DNA from: Candidatus Hydrogenedentota bacterium | Lineage (GTDB): Bacteria > Hydrogenedentota > Hydrogenedentia > Hydrogenedentales > JAEUWI01 | Assembly: GCA_016182605.1 (NCBI GenBank) | Contig: JACPGE010000073.1 | Location: 1-64,000 of the forward strand | Direction of reading: 5' to 3' | DNA: 64,000 nucleotides | Shown: in pieces, positions 40,153 through 47,218 of the stretch | Layout of the letters: the number at the start of each line of letters is the position of its first letter | Position numbering within the stretch: the stretch's first letter is position 1 | Notes under the pieces: generated by a model | What the model saw: the letters and a program-made list of their open reading frames with translations, nothing else | Told to the model about the DNA's origin: nothing | Databases searched by the model: none | Made by a program: the position numbers and the translations under genes

Positions 40153-40237
40153 GGCCCCCCCTGGCCCCCCCGCAAGCGGGTGGGATAGGGAAATTCTAAC
40201 CACAAAGAGCGCAAAGAGCGCAGAGAAAAAAGAGACA
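40153..40237. repeat. Stacked REP-A and REP-F
   Basis: REP-A (40154-40184, GCAAGCGGGTGGG variant) is followed by REP-F (40196-40235, TAACCACAAAGAGCGCAAAG). Confidence 0.8.
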
Positions 40238-40272
40238 AACAGCCGCCGGTGGCGGTGATGGAGGAGACGACG

Positions 40273-40908
40273 ATGACACAGATGGTGTCCGGTGCCAAGA
40301 AGGCATTTACGGCGGGCGCGGCTATCCCGCTGCACGCGCGCGTTAAGTTGACGGCGGGCAAGCTGGCTTTGGCCGGCCTTGCAGACGGCGGCGCAGAACT
40401 CGGTGTGATGGACGCGGAAGCGTTCGCAGACGGTGATTACTGCGCCGTGATACTTCCGAATGCTCCCGGCACCCGCATCGGGATTGCCGCGGCGGCAATT
40501 ACGCTGGGCGCGCTGATCTACAGCGCTGCGGACGGCAAACTCAGTTCGACGGCTGCGGCGGGCAGTTACCTGCGCGGTGTTGCCGTTCAGGCGGCTGGCG
40601 CGAACAACGACTGGTTCGAATACGCTCCGCTGGCCGGCGGTGTGGCGATCGACTCGAGCAGCGTGGTTCGCGCGGGAATCGCGACGGCTGGCGCTGGCGA
40701 AGCGACGGCGAATCTGATGGACATCACGACAGGCCTTGCGGCGATCACGGGGTGGCAGATTCAGATTTTGCGGTCGGGTGTGCCGGTCATTCTGGATCAG
40801 GTGCTGAGTTCGCCGAGTGCAGGTGTGCTTCGCGTGGCGGACGGCGCGAGCACGTTCCAGGTGACCAATGGCGACAAGTACAACTGGATTGCTTACGGCA
40901 CGCTGTAA
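40273..40908 (+). CDS. Head decoration/DUF2190-like protein
   Basis: The protein has 211 aa. Residues 1-110 are a beta-rich Ala/Gly module of the type found in capsid decoration proteins (FTAGAAIPLHARVKLTAGKL, LGALIYSAADGKLS, GSYLRGVAVQAAG). The C-terminal ~80 residues (ITGWQIQILRSGVPVILDQV, GDKYNWIAYGTL) look like a second beta domain. It sits between protease and major capsid genes, where lambda has gpD. GGAGGAG lies 8 nt before ATG 40273. Confidence 0.65.
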   Translation: MTQMVSGAKKAFTAGAAIPLHARVKLTAGKLALAGLADGGAELGVMDAEAFADGDYCAVILPNAPGTRIGIAAAAITLGALIYSAADGKLSSTAAAGSYLRGVAVQAAGANNDWFEYAPLAGGVAIDSSSVVRAGIATAGAGEATANLMDITTGLAAITGWQIQILRSGVPVILDQVLSSPSAGVLRVADGASTFQVTNGDKYNWIAYGTL

Positions 40909-40939
40909 GCGCAGTTGAATTGGACAATTGAAAACAGCG

Positions 40940-41013
40940 GAGGGGAGATGGGATCTCTCCTTCGCTTAGGCTCAGTCGAGATGACAATCTCAGGCAGGAA
41001 TGCCTGAGCCCAT
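40940..41013. repeat. REP-D and REP-C variant
   Basis: GGATCTCTCCTTCGCTTAGG to GTCGAGATGACAATC (40951-40990), then the palindrome CTCAGGCAGGAATGCCTGAG (40989-41008), which is a B/C-like unit with changed arms that still pair. Confidence 0.7.
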
Positions 41014-41074
41014 AATGGCTAATTGAAGAGGAAGACAACTTTCGCCGTGGTGGCGATGATGGAGGAGCTAGGCG

Positions 41075-42049
41075 ATGCGGCCAGGCAAACAATTGACGAC
41101 ATTGCGCCCGGATCTGGCGGGCGGAATCAGGGCCTTCGATACGATGGCCAACGAGGGCGGCTTCATCGCCCACCAGGTGTTTCCCGTGACGGAGGTGGCG
41201 AAGCAGAGCGGTACCTTCCCGAAGATCGATTTGAAGGAATCGTTGCAGAGTCCGGAGACCCGGCGCGGATCCCGTGCCGAGTACAACGAGATCGGCTGGA
41301 AGTTCACGGACGACAACTACGCAACCCAAGACCATGGTCTGCAACACTTCATTGACGACCGTGACGCGGAGATCTACTCTGAGTACTTCGACGCGGAAGT
41401 GGAAGGCGCGGAGCTGGTGGTCAGCAACATTTTGCTGGCCGAGGAGCTTCGTGCTGCGACGACGCTCTTCAACCCGACCACATTCTCCGGCAAGACGGCG
41501 GGTGTCACCAACGAATGGGATGATTTCTCCGCTGCGACGCCGATCACCGATGTGGATAACGCCGTGGAAACGATCTACGACAACAGCGGTGTGTGGGCGA
41601 ACGCGCTGGTCATCAGCCACAAGGTGTTCCGTAATCTGAGCCGCTGTGACGAGATCCTTGAAGCGATCGCGTCGAGCGGCGCCGGTGACAGCATTTTGCC
41701 CGGCAAGATTACTGCTGCCCAACTGGCCCAGGCCTTTCGCCTGGATCGGGTTATTGTGGGTGGTGGTACGAAGAACACGGCGAATCAGGGTCAGACCGCG
41801 GTACCGGGTCAAATCTGGTCCGGCGAATACGCCCTGGTTTGCCGCGTGGTGACCGAGCCCGGCAAGTTCAAGCAGCCGGGCATCGGCCGTACTTTCCACT
41901 GGGATGCAGACGGGTCCCAGGTGGGCGGTACCATCGAAAGCTGGCGTGTGGCTGGCCAGCGCGGCGGATGGGTTCGCGCGCGGCACGAGGTACAGCAGAA
42001 GCTGATGCTCCTGGAGTTGGGCTACCTGCTGAGCAACATCACGACCTAA
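41075..42049 (+). CDS. Major capsid protein
   Basis: The protein has 324 aa, about the size of lambda gpE. It has the typical Ala-poor start (TTLRPDLAGGIRAFDTMANE), GGFIAHQVFPVTEVAKQSG, and a helix ELVVSNILLAEELRAATTLF. It also has VVSHKVF-like ALVISHKVFRNLSRCDEILE and a C-terminal RHEVQQKLMLLELGYLLSN. GGAGGAG precedes ATG 41075. Position and size strongly support the capsid subunit. Confidence 0.85.
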   Translation: MRPGKQLTTLRPDLAGGIRAFDTMANEGGFIAHQVFPVTEVAKQSGTFPKIDLKESLQSPETRRGSRAEYNEIGWKFTDDNYATQDHGLQHFIDDRDAEIYSEYFDAEVEGAELVVSNILLAEELRAATTLFNPTTFSGKTAGVTNEWDDFSAATPITDVDNAVETIYDNSGVWANALVISHKVFRNLSRCDEILEAIASSGAGDSILPGKITAAQLAQAFRLDRVIVGGGTKNTANQGQTAVPGQIWSGEYALVCRVVTEPGKFKQPGIGRTFHWDADGSQVGGTIESWRVAGQRGGWVRARHEVQQKLMLLELGYLLSNITT

Positions 42050-42051
42050 TC

Positions 42052-42075
42052 GCCCTTCGGCAAGCTCAGGGACCG
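42052..42075. repeat. REP-H after the capsid gene
   Basis: GCCCTTCGGCAAGCTCAGGG at 42052-42071. Confidence 0.7.
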
Positions 42076-42158
42076 ATAAAATGTCCGCCTGGGTCCTGCT
42101 GTGGCAGGGCCCAGGCGGTTAAACAGCCGGTGTAATGCCGGTCATGAGGATATGAACG

Positions 42159-42467
42159 ATGCGCGAAAACGTGATACTACGCCGGGACATGCCGGTGAAC
42201 GATACCGTACTGCCTGCGGGCAGCCTCCTGGGTGTGATCGAAACGGCGGATGGCGTGAGCTGGAATCTGCTGGTTTCCGCGGTCAGCAACGATTTGGCCC
42301 GGGTGGAAGCGGAGGTCTCTGATCCGCCCGCGTCGACCGATGCCCCCGAGCAAGCGCCCCCCCCTGGCCCCCCCGCAAGCGGGGGGGAAGAGCCGGTGGC
42401 GCCCGAGGTATCTGATCCGCCCGCGTCGATCGATGCCGTCGCGTCCACTCAGCCGCCTGCGGAGTAA
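42159..42467 (+). CDS. Head-completion protein with REP-A insertion and local duplication
   Basis: The protein has 102 aa. Residues 1-50 are a small folded part (MPVNDTVLPAGSLLGVIE, SWNLLVSAVSNDLARVEA). The segment EVSDPPASTDA is duplicated as EVSDPPASIDA, and the two copies flank a REP-A-encoded stretch (PPPGPPASGGEEP, 42354-42389). Placement matches lambda FI. The duplication could be a footprint of repeat insertion. Confidence 0.6.
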   Translation: MRENVILRRDMPVNDTVLPAGSLLGVIETADGVSWNLLVSAVSNDLARVEAEVSDPPASTDAPEQAPPPGPPASGGEEPVAPEVSDPPASIDAVASTQPPAE

Positions 42468-42473
42468 GGCGGC

Positions 42474-42833
42474 ATGAGCAGCCAACTGGAATTGCGTGGT
42501 CTTCGTGGTGGCCGGTCCCGCTTGTTGCAGGGAGCGGCCACAGACGTGACGTATCACGTCTTTGGAGGCGCGGACCTGCCTATCAGGGCCACGTGGGCGG
42601 AAGAGGCGCATGAGCGTCAGGAGGCCGAGCGCGGCGTAGATTCGGCGCGCACGGGTGTGCTGCAGGTGTCTGTGGCAGATGTGGCCAGCCCGCAGATACG
42701 CCGGGACCGGGTGACTATCGATGGTGACGTGTGGACGGTGATTCGATCGCTGTCGCGGGGCCTTGGCCTGGTGAATCTGGCCTGCGAGATACGGGATCTT
42801 GTGGAAGTTCGGCGCGGGAATCGGGAACGGTAG
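42474..42833 (+). CDS. Head-tail joining protein (putative, FII-like position)
   Basis: The protein has 119 aa. The C-terminal part IRRDRVTIDGDVWTVIRSLS resembles head-tail connectors of the ATP-binding sugar transporter-like/FII group. It follows the FI-position gene as in lambda. The first 45 residues are less typical. AAGGCGGC precedes the ATG. Confidence 0.55.
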   Translation: MSSQLELRGLRGGRSRLLQGAATDVTYHVFGGADLPIRATWAEEAHERQEAERGVDSARTGVLQVSVADVASPQIRRDRVTIDGDVWTVIRSLSRGLGLVNLACEIRDLVEVRRGNRER

Positions 42834-42835
42834 GA

Positions 42836-42985
42836 AACATCCCCCTTAATCCCCCTTTCGAAGGGGGACCAAGAGGGGAAATTTTAACCACAAAGATCGC
42901 AGAGAGCGCAGAGAGGAAGCCGGGCGGGATGCCCGGGCCCCTTTGGGATGGGGCTCGGACAGGAATGTCCAAGATCCTTTGGGAG
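42836..42985. repeat. Stack of REP-I, REP-F, REP-C, REP-B
   Basis: In order: REP-I (42837-42874), REP-F (42881-42917, AATTTTAACCACAAAGATCG), REP-C (42919-42940, CCGGGCGGGATGCCCGGGCC) and REP-B (42955-42983). The last GGGAG of REP-B is the ribosome-binding site of the next gene. Confidence 0.85.
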
Positions 42986-42991
42986 TGATTG

Positions 42992-43486
42992 ATGCCGATA
43001 ACGCCGGTTGGAACATTGCATGAAGGGCCGATGGCGCTGGCAGCGTTGCTGGCGGCAAGTCCGACGTTTCAGGAGGTCTGGGGCGCTGCGGATGCGGCAG
43101 AGGCGCTGGAGCAGATCTGGTTGTACGATGTTGACCTTGAAGGGGAAGAGGGGTTGGAACTGCCGGCGGTTGTCGTTGACTGGGCGGGCGATTTTGACGA
43201 AGAGGTGGCGGCTGCGGGTAGTGGGGGGGTGTTTTCCAGCCGGGGTGAGTTGCGGTTGACGGCCTTCCTGGAAGTGCCGGAGGAATATCGGGTGAACAAG
43301 CGGCAGGCGTTGATCTGGGCGGGTAATGTGGAGAGCGCGATTTTTGAGGAGATGCGAGCGCTGTGTAATCAGGGGACGTATTTGTGGGTGAACCGGTGGC
43401 GGGTGTTGACGCCGGTGTTGGGACCGGCGAGCGGCACTGTGCTGACGGTGGAATGGGATATTTTTGCTGGTGTTGGGATGGGGTAG
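42992..43486 (+). CDS. Minor tail/tail-completion protein (putative)
   Basis: The protein has 164 aa. It has an alpha/beta sequence with LPAVVVDWAGDFDEEVAAAG, then ELRLTAFLEVPEEYRVNKRQ, LIWAGNVESAIFEEM and a beta C-terminus. Gene position between head connectors and the tail tube corresponds to the Z/U/completion proteins of siphophages. Start ATG with GGGAG 7 nt upstream from a REP-B. Confidence 0.55.
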   Translation: MPITPVGTLHEGPMALAALLAASPTFQEVWGAADAAEALEQIWLYDVDLEGEEGLELPAVVVDWAGDFDEEVAAAGSGGVFSSRGELRLTAFLEVPEEYRVNKRQALIWAGNVESAIFEEMRALCNQGTYLWVNRWRVLTPVLGPASGTVLTVEWDIFAGVGMG

Positions 43487-43494
43487 GGCCGCGG

Positions 43495-43527
43495 AACCCC
43501 CCTGGCCCCCCGCAAGCGGGGGGGGGA
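43495..43527. repeat. REP-A
   Basis: CCCCCCTGGCCCCCCGCAAG followed by CGGGGGGGGAG, in the short gap before the next tail gene. Confidence 0.8.
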
Positions 43528-43557
43528 GAGAAGAGGCCGAGTGAAGAAGGTGACACG

Positions 43558-44091
43558 ATGACGCTGGTGACGAGCACAACGACGGGTGTTTTTACGGTCG
43601 CATGGGAGAATCCCCCGCGTGGGATGCGCAAGGCGTATGCTCAAGCGCGGCGTGAGTCCCTCGAGAGCGCTATTACGCACTGGTTTGTGAATCGGTTGCC
43701 GGTGCACTTCACGCGTGCTGCCGTGGCGTTGTATGGGTTTAAGTCGCGGACGCGGGAGCACGAGATTCGGAAGGCGCGGCGGTATGGTCACCGTGATCCC
43801 CTGGTGTTCAGTGGGACGATGAAGCGTGCCATTCTACGGCGCATGCCGCCGGTGGTGCATCGTGGCCGGTACAGTCAGATCCGTTGGACGCAGTTGCCGC
43901 GGTACACCTACATCGTGAGCACGCTGGAGCCGGTGGGTAAGGGAAAGAAGCGGCGTGCGGTGTGGATTCAGCGTCCGGATAAGACGGTGGAGTTGACGAC
44001 GGTGGCGCCACAGGAGGCGCAAGCGTTGGGCGAGATCTTTGAAAAAGGGTTTTCGCGCCGGGTGATGCGTTTGAGCAAGGGGAAGGGGTAG
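43558..44091 (+). CDS. Minor tail protein (putative, gpZ-like position)
   Basis: The protein has 177 aa and is very basic. MRKAYAQARRESLESAITHW, then LPVHFTRAAVALYGFKSRTR and HRDPLVFSGTMKRAIL suggest a nucleic-acid- or connector-facing protein. It sits directly before the tail-tube gene. Assignment to gpZ/tail-completion is by position. Confidence 0.5.
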   Translation: MTLVTSTTTGVFTVAWENPPRGMRKAYAQARRESLESAITHWFVNRLPVHFTRAAVALYGFKSRTREHEIRKARRYGHRDPLVFSGTMKRAILRRMPPVVHRGRYSQIRWTQLPRYTYIVSTLEPVGKGKKRRAVWIQRPDKTVELTTVAPQEAQALGEIFEKGFSRRVMRLSKGKG

Positions 44092-44205
44092 GAGATCTCT
44101 CAGTCGCAGAACTCCTTCGAGATGACAGTGGGCGGGGTGAAGGCAATGGACGTCATAGACTGAATGGACAGCGGGACGCCCGGGCCCCTTTCGGGGCGGC
44201 GTGGA
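44092..44205. repeat. REP-D and REP-C
   Basis: REP-D (44092-44128, GGAGATCTCTCAGTCGCAG to CTTCGAGATGACAG) is followed by ATGGACAGCGGGACGCCCGG and the REP-C end (44163-44190). Confidence 0.75.
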
Positions 44206-44258
44206 AGTTGGTGATGAAGATGGGCTGATTGCCCGTAATTTTACTGGAGGTGATGGCG

Positions 44259-45152
44259 ATGGCGCAGCAACTGTACAAGGCAACGCACCTGATCATCAAT
44301 GGGACGACGATTCCATTCATGGAAATGGGCATTGATCCCAAGATTGAAAAAATGGCGCTGTGGCACGGCAGCTACGGGAGCCCGGCGTGGCTTTCGAATC
44401 AGGGGCAGAAGCCGATGAAGACGCTGGTGACGCCGGCGATTGCCAGCACCATAACCGCGCTGGGGGGCATCCGTGGCGCTGTGATCGGCGCGAACGTGAC
44501 GATGTACCTGGGCCAGTGGAGCGGCCTGGCGCAGGCTGCGGGGTCCGTGCACAAGCGCGCCGTGATCAACGATGGGTTGGTGGTGGTGCGCGGTATCCGG
44601 GCGCCGGGCGACAAGTACGCGACGATGGCCCTGGACGTGTATGCAATTTCGGACGGGACCAATGCCCCGATGATCATCGAGGAAGGCGTAGCGGCGCCCA
44701 CGGAGACGCTCCTGGATGAACTGTTTTTCGGGGGTCCGATGAAGCTCGGCGCGACGTTTTACGAAACCCGGAGTTGGGATTACAACGCGAACCCGAAGGT
44801 GGACGTTGAATTTCAGAGTGGCCGGGGTTGGCCGACGCGGGTGGACCTCACGAGTGACGAACCCGTATTTAGCGCCGACACGACGGATCCGGATTTGATT
44901 GCGGATCTGACGCTGGCCGGCAGCGCGGTGGCCGATGCGTACTTTTTCCTGCGGCGTGCGACGGCGGGCGGGCTTCGCGTGGCGGATGCGACGGAGACCC
45001 ATATCAGCCTTCGTGTGCCTGCCGGGTTTGGTTGCCCGGGCGAGACCCGCGGGACGGCGCCGGAGAAGGTGAGTCAGGCGGTGACGGTGAACGCGCGGTA
45101 TGACGGGACGAACGCGCCGGTGATCCCGGACGTTACCGCGGCGGTGGCGTAA
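44259..45152 (+). CDS. Major tail tube protein (putative)
   Basis: The protein has 297 aa. It has beta-rich sequence with YKATHLIINGTTIPFMEMGI, ALGGIRGAVIGANVTMYLGQ, ALDVYAISDGTNAPMIIEEG and a C-terminal Ig-like part (VSQAVTVNARYDGTNAPVIP). It lies immediately before the G/GT chaperone gene, as for V in lambda. ATG 44259 has GGAGGTG 7 nt upstream. Confidence 0.7.
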   Translation: MAQQLYKATHLIINGTTIPFMEMGIDPKIEKMALWHGSYGSPAWLSNQGQKPMKTLVTPAIASTITALGGIRGAVIGANVTMYLGQWSGLAQAAGSVHKRAVINDGLVVVRGIRAPGDKYATMALDVYAISDGTNAPMIIEEGVAAPTETLLDELFFGGPMKLGATFYETRSWDYNANPKVDVEFQSGRGWPTRVDLTSDEPVFSADTTDPDLIADLTLAGSAVADAYFFLRRATAGGLRVADATETHISLRVPAGFGCPGETRGTAPEKVSQAVTVNARYDGTNAPVIPDVTAAVA

Positions 45153-45165
45153 GGAGGGGAAGAAC

Positions 45166-45226
45166 ATCCCCCTGGCCCCCCGCAAGCGGGGGGGAGTAAA
45201 TCCGGGCAGGATGCCAGGGCTCCTCT
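45166..45226. repeat. REP-A and REP-C
   Basis: REP-A (45168-45195) is followed by REP-C (45198-45222, AATCCGGGCAGGATGCCAGG) before the tail chaperone gene. Confidence 0.75.
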
Positions 45227-45266
45227 TTGGAGTGTGGTAGCAAGTACTAGTACGAGGATAGGCACA

Positions 45267-46028
45267 TTGGACAATCCATTGCTTTATTTTGTGGAAGGCC
45301 GGGCATCGGTGACGGCGGCGGAGCTGGCGGCGCTTGGTCTTCCACATTTATTTGATTGCGAGCCGGTGGCGCGGGAGGTGAACACGGGCCCGAGTGGCCG
45401 ACCCGGGTGCGTGTTCTGGCCGCGTCCGGGTGGCAGCCAGGAACAGGTTCGCCTGGGGTACTTTCCCGGCGAGCAGAGTTGGTGTGCGATCCCCGTTGAA
45501 GCGCCGCTGGAGAAGACCCCCCCTGCCCCCCCGCAAGCGGGGGGGATGGCGACACCCGCGGTGTGGGCGGGGTGGTTCACTGCGCTGCGGCCTGGTCCGG
45601 GGAGCCTGGCGCGTGCCGTGGGACTGTTGGGGGAACGCGGGTACCGGGTGGCGCTGGGCGATGGTGCTGAATGGACCTTCACGCCCCCGGCGCTGTTGCC
45701 GCGTGCGTGGGGTCTTGATGGCGCGGGGCAGTTTGCGCGGTTGCCGGACCCGCGGTATCAGCGGCAGTATGATGCGGCTGCCTGGCTGCTGGATTTTGAA
45801 ACGGGCGGGTTGGAGCCGCGGGACTTCCTCGATGTGGCGGGGAATATCGCCACGTGTTTGAGCATCAACTATCGGGTGGGGCTGGGTGAAGTGCTGGCTT
45901 TGACGCTGCTGAGTGACGAATTGATGCACCGGGCGGCGATGGCGGCGATCGGGGTGGAGGAATACCGTGCGGCCATGGAAAAAAAAACTTCCGTTGGCTC
46001 CGCTGGCGGGCCTGGCGCGAAGGACTGA
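45267..46028 (+). CDS. Tail assembly chaperone G (frame-0 product)
   Basis: The protein has 253 aa from TTG 45267 (GAGGA 8 nt upstream; a GTG at 45234 is an alternative). The C-terminal half looks like the helical G domain (LDVAGNIATCLSINYRVGLG, LTLLSDELMHRAAMAA). A REP-A copy (45518-45546) encodes the internal segment TPPAPPQAGG. Translation in frame ends at TGA 46026-46028. Just before that, at 45979-45987, nine A residues form a slippery site that gives the GT fusion. Confidence 0.7.
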   Translation: MDNPLLYFVEGRASVTAAELAALGLPHLFDCEPVAREVNTGPSGRPGCVFWPRPGGSQEQVRLGYFPGEQSWCAIPVEAPLEKTPPAPPQAGGMATPAVWAGWFTALRPGPGSLARAVGLLGERGYRVALGDGAEWTFTPPALLPRAWGLDGAGQFARLPDPRYQRQYDAAAWLLDFETGGLEPRDFLDVAGNIATCLSINYRVGLGEVLALTLLSDELMHRAAMAAIGVEEYRAAMEKKTSVGSAGGPGAKD

Positions 46029-46081
46029 TGCCGGGATATGCCCCCGAGTGGTGCGATCTGTACTGGCTGCGGTTTGAGTGA
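45267..46081 (+). CDS. Tail assembly chaperone GT (-1 frameshift fusion)
   Basis: Ribosomes slipping back one base on A-AAA-AAA (45980-45986) would continue as NFRWLRWRAWREGLMPGYAP and end EWCDLYWLRFE at TGA 46079-46081. That adds 31 residues and gives about 271 aa. This extension has the Trp/Arg-rich 'FRWL..EG' look of GT T-domains and is otherwise untranslated. A hairpin GGC-CCG..CGG-GCC at 45996-46012, 9 nt after the slip site, could stimulate shifting. As in lambda, GT would bind the tape measure. Confidence 0.75.
45979..46012 (+). promoter_or_regulatory. Programmed -1 frameshift site with downstream hairpin
   Basis: A run of nine A (45979-45987) placed as GAA AAA AAA ACT in frame 0. The stem at 45996-46012 has a CTGG loop and one bulged T. 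It is in the canonical place between tube and tape-measure genes. Confidence 0.75.
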
Positions 46082-46107
46082 CAAAGAAGTGACGGAGGTG
46101 CTGGCGG

Positions 46108-46494
46108 ATGGCGAGTATCGGCGGGATAACGGTCTGGGCTCTGGATGGCCCGGTTCAACTGCCGGGGTATTTCACGCGTGACGAGGTGCGCGATGCGGTG
46201 GACGGCCAGGACGTTGTGTTGATTGGTATCCGAGGGGAGGAGTTTCCCCTGGGCATCACGACGGATGCTTCTTCGGCGGCGAATCGCGCGGCGCTTATCG
46301 TGAGCATGGCGAGTTTACAGGGGTTTCGGGTGGACGTCCAGGACAATGATGGCATCTGGTGGTATAACCTGCGGGTGAAGGGTTTCCGGGTGCTGGCTGT
46401 TGCGAATTCGTTGGTTGCGGCTGGGGGTCTGTACGGAGGTTTGTACAAGTTGAAGGTTCAGTTTTTGTTGAAGAATGAGAGTACGTATTTTTGA
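46108..46494 (+). CDS. Hypothetical tail protein
   Basis: The protein has 128 aa. It has beta-rich sequence (TRDEVRDAVDGQDVVLIGIR, GFRVDVQDNDGIWWYNLRVK). GGAGGTG lies upstream of the ATG. It stands between the chaperone and tape-measure genes, a position that is usually empty in siphophages. Role unknown. Confidence 0.5.
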   Translation: MASIGGITVWALDGPVQLPGYFTRDEVRDAVDGQDVVLIGIRGEEFPLGITTDASSAANRAALIVSMASLQGFRVDVQDNDGIWWYNLRVKGFRVLAVANSLVAAGGLYGGLYKLKVQFLLKNESTYF

Positions 46495-46503
46495 GGTGAC
46501 CTA

Positions 46504-47013
46504 ATGGCCAGTGTGGTTTTTAGCGTGCAGAAGGTTGGGCATTGGAGCTGGCGGTTGACCCCGTCGAGCGTGGCGCCGGGCACGCCGATCTATTGGTATT
46601 ACGATGGGGCGTTTCAGGAGTTGAGTGATCGTCCGTTCCGTCAGATTGACCTGGCACCCGGGGAATCGATGCGGGTGGAGGGCTTTACGAGCGGGAGCGA
46701 TGTGCCATCGGCGGCGTATCCGGGGCGGCTGACGGTTGGATGGGATGTAAGCGCGGGCGCGACTGCGTTTCACGTGGATCGCTGGACGGGTGCGGCGTGG
46801 GAAGCGGGCCAGTTGCAGCAGGCGGCAGGCCGGTCGCACCTGCGGTGGACGAGCCCGGTGCTCTCCGATGAGACGGAGCATCGATATCGGATCGTGCCTG
46901 TGGGTGTGAATGAGGGTGCGGGCCGGGAGATTGTGGTGTATTTGATACGGCGGCCGGATGCGGTGGCGGCGACGTTTTCGTATGCTGGCGGGGAGTTGGA
47001 GGCGGTGTTTTAG
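46504..47013 (+). CDS. Hypothetical tail protein, Ig/FN3-like
   Basis: The protein has 169 aa. Two beta-sandwich-like halves are suggested by WSWRLTPSSVAPGTPIYWYY, LTVGWDVSAGATAFHVDRWT and EHRYRIVPVGVNEGAGREIV. Start ATG nine nt after the previous stop. It is likely a structural tail accessory. Confidence 0.5.
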   Translation: MASVVFSVQKVGHWSWRLTPSSVAPGTPIYWYYDGAFQELSDRPFRQIDLAPGESMRVEGFTSGSDVPSAAYPGRLTVGWDVSAGATAFHVDRWTGAAWEAGQLQQAAGRSHLRWTSPVLSDETEHRYRIVPVGVNEGAGREIVVYLIRRPDAVAATFSYAGGELEAVF

Positions 47014-47023
47014 GAAAGGCCCA

Positions 47024-47202
47024 GGCCCCCCCGGCCCCCCGCAAGCGGGGGGAGGAGGAGGGAATTTTGACCACAAAGAACGCATAGAGCACAGAGGAAG
47101 AACGGGCGGGACGCCCGGGCCCCGGGTCGAAAACCGGACAGGAATGTCCGGGCCCCTTTGGAGGAGATCTCTCAGTCGCGGAACTCCTTCGAGATGACAG
47201 GG
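47024..47202. repeat. Five-repeat stack: REP-A, F, C, B/C, D
   Basis: The densest stack: REP-A (47026-47056), REP-F (47064-47100, TTTTGACCACAAAGAACGC), REP-C (47104-47124), a B/C hybrid (47133-47156, CCGGACAGGAATGTCCGGGC) and REP-D (47163-47202). It ends 17 nt before the tape-measure ATG. Confidence 0.9.
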
Positions 47203-47218
47203 AAGAGGATAGGTAATT

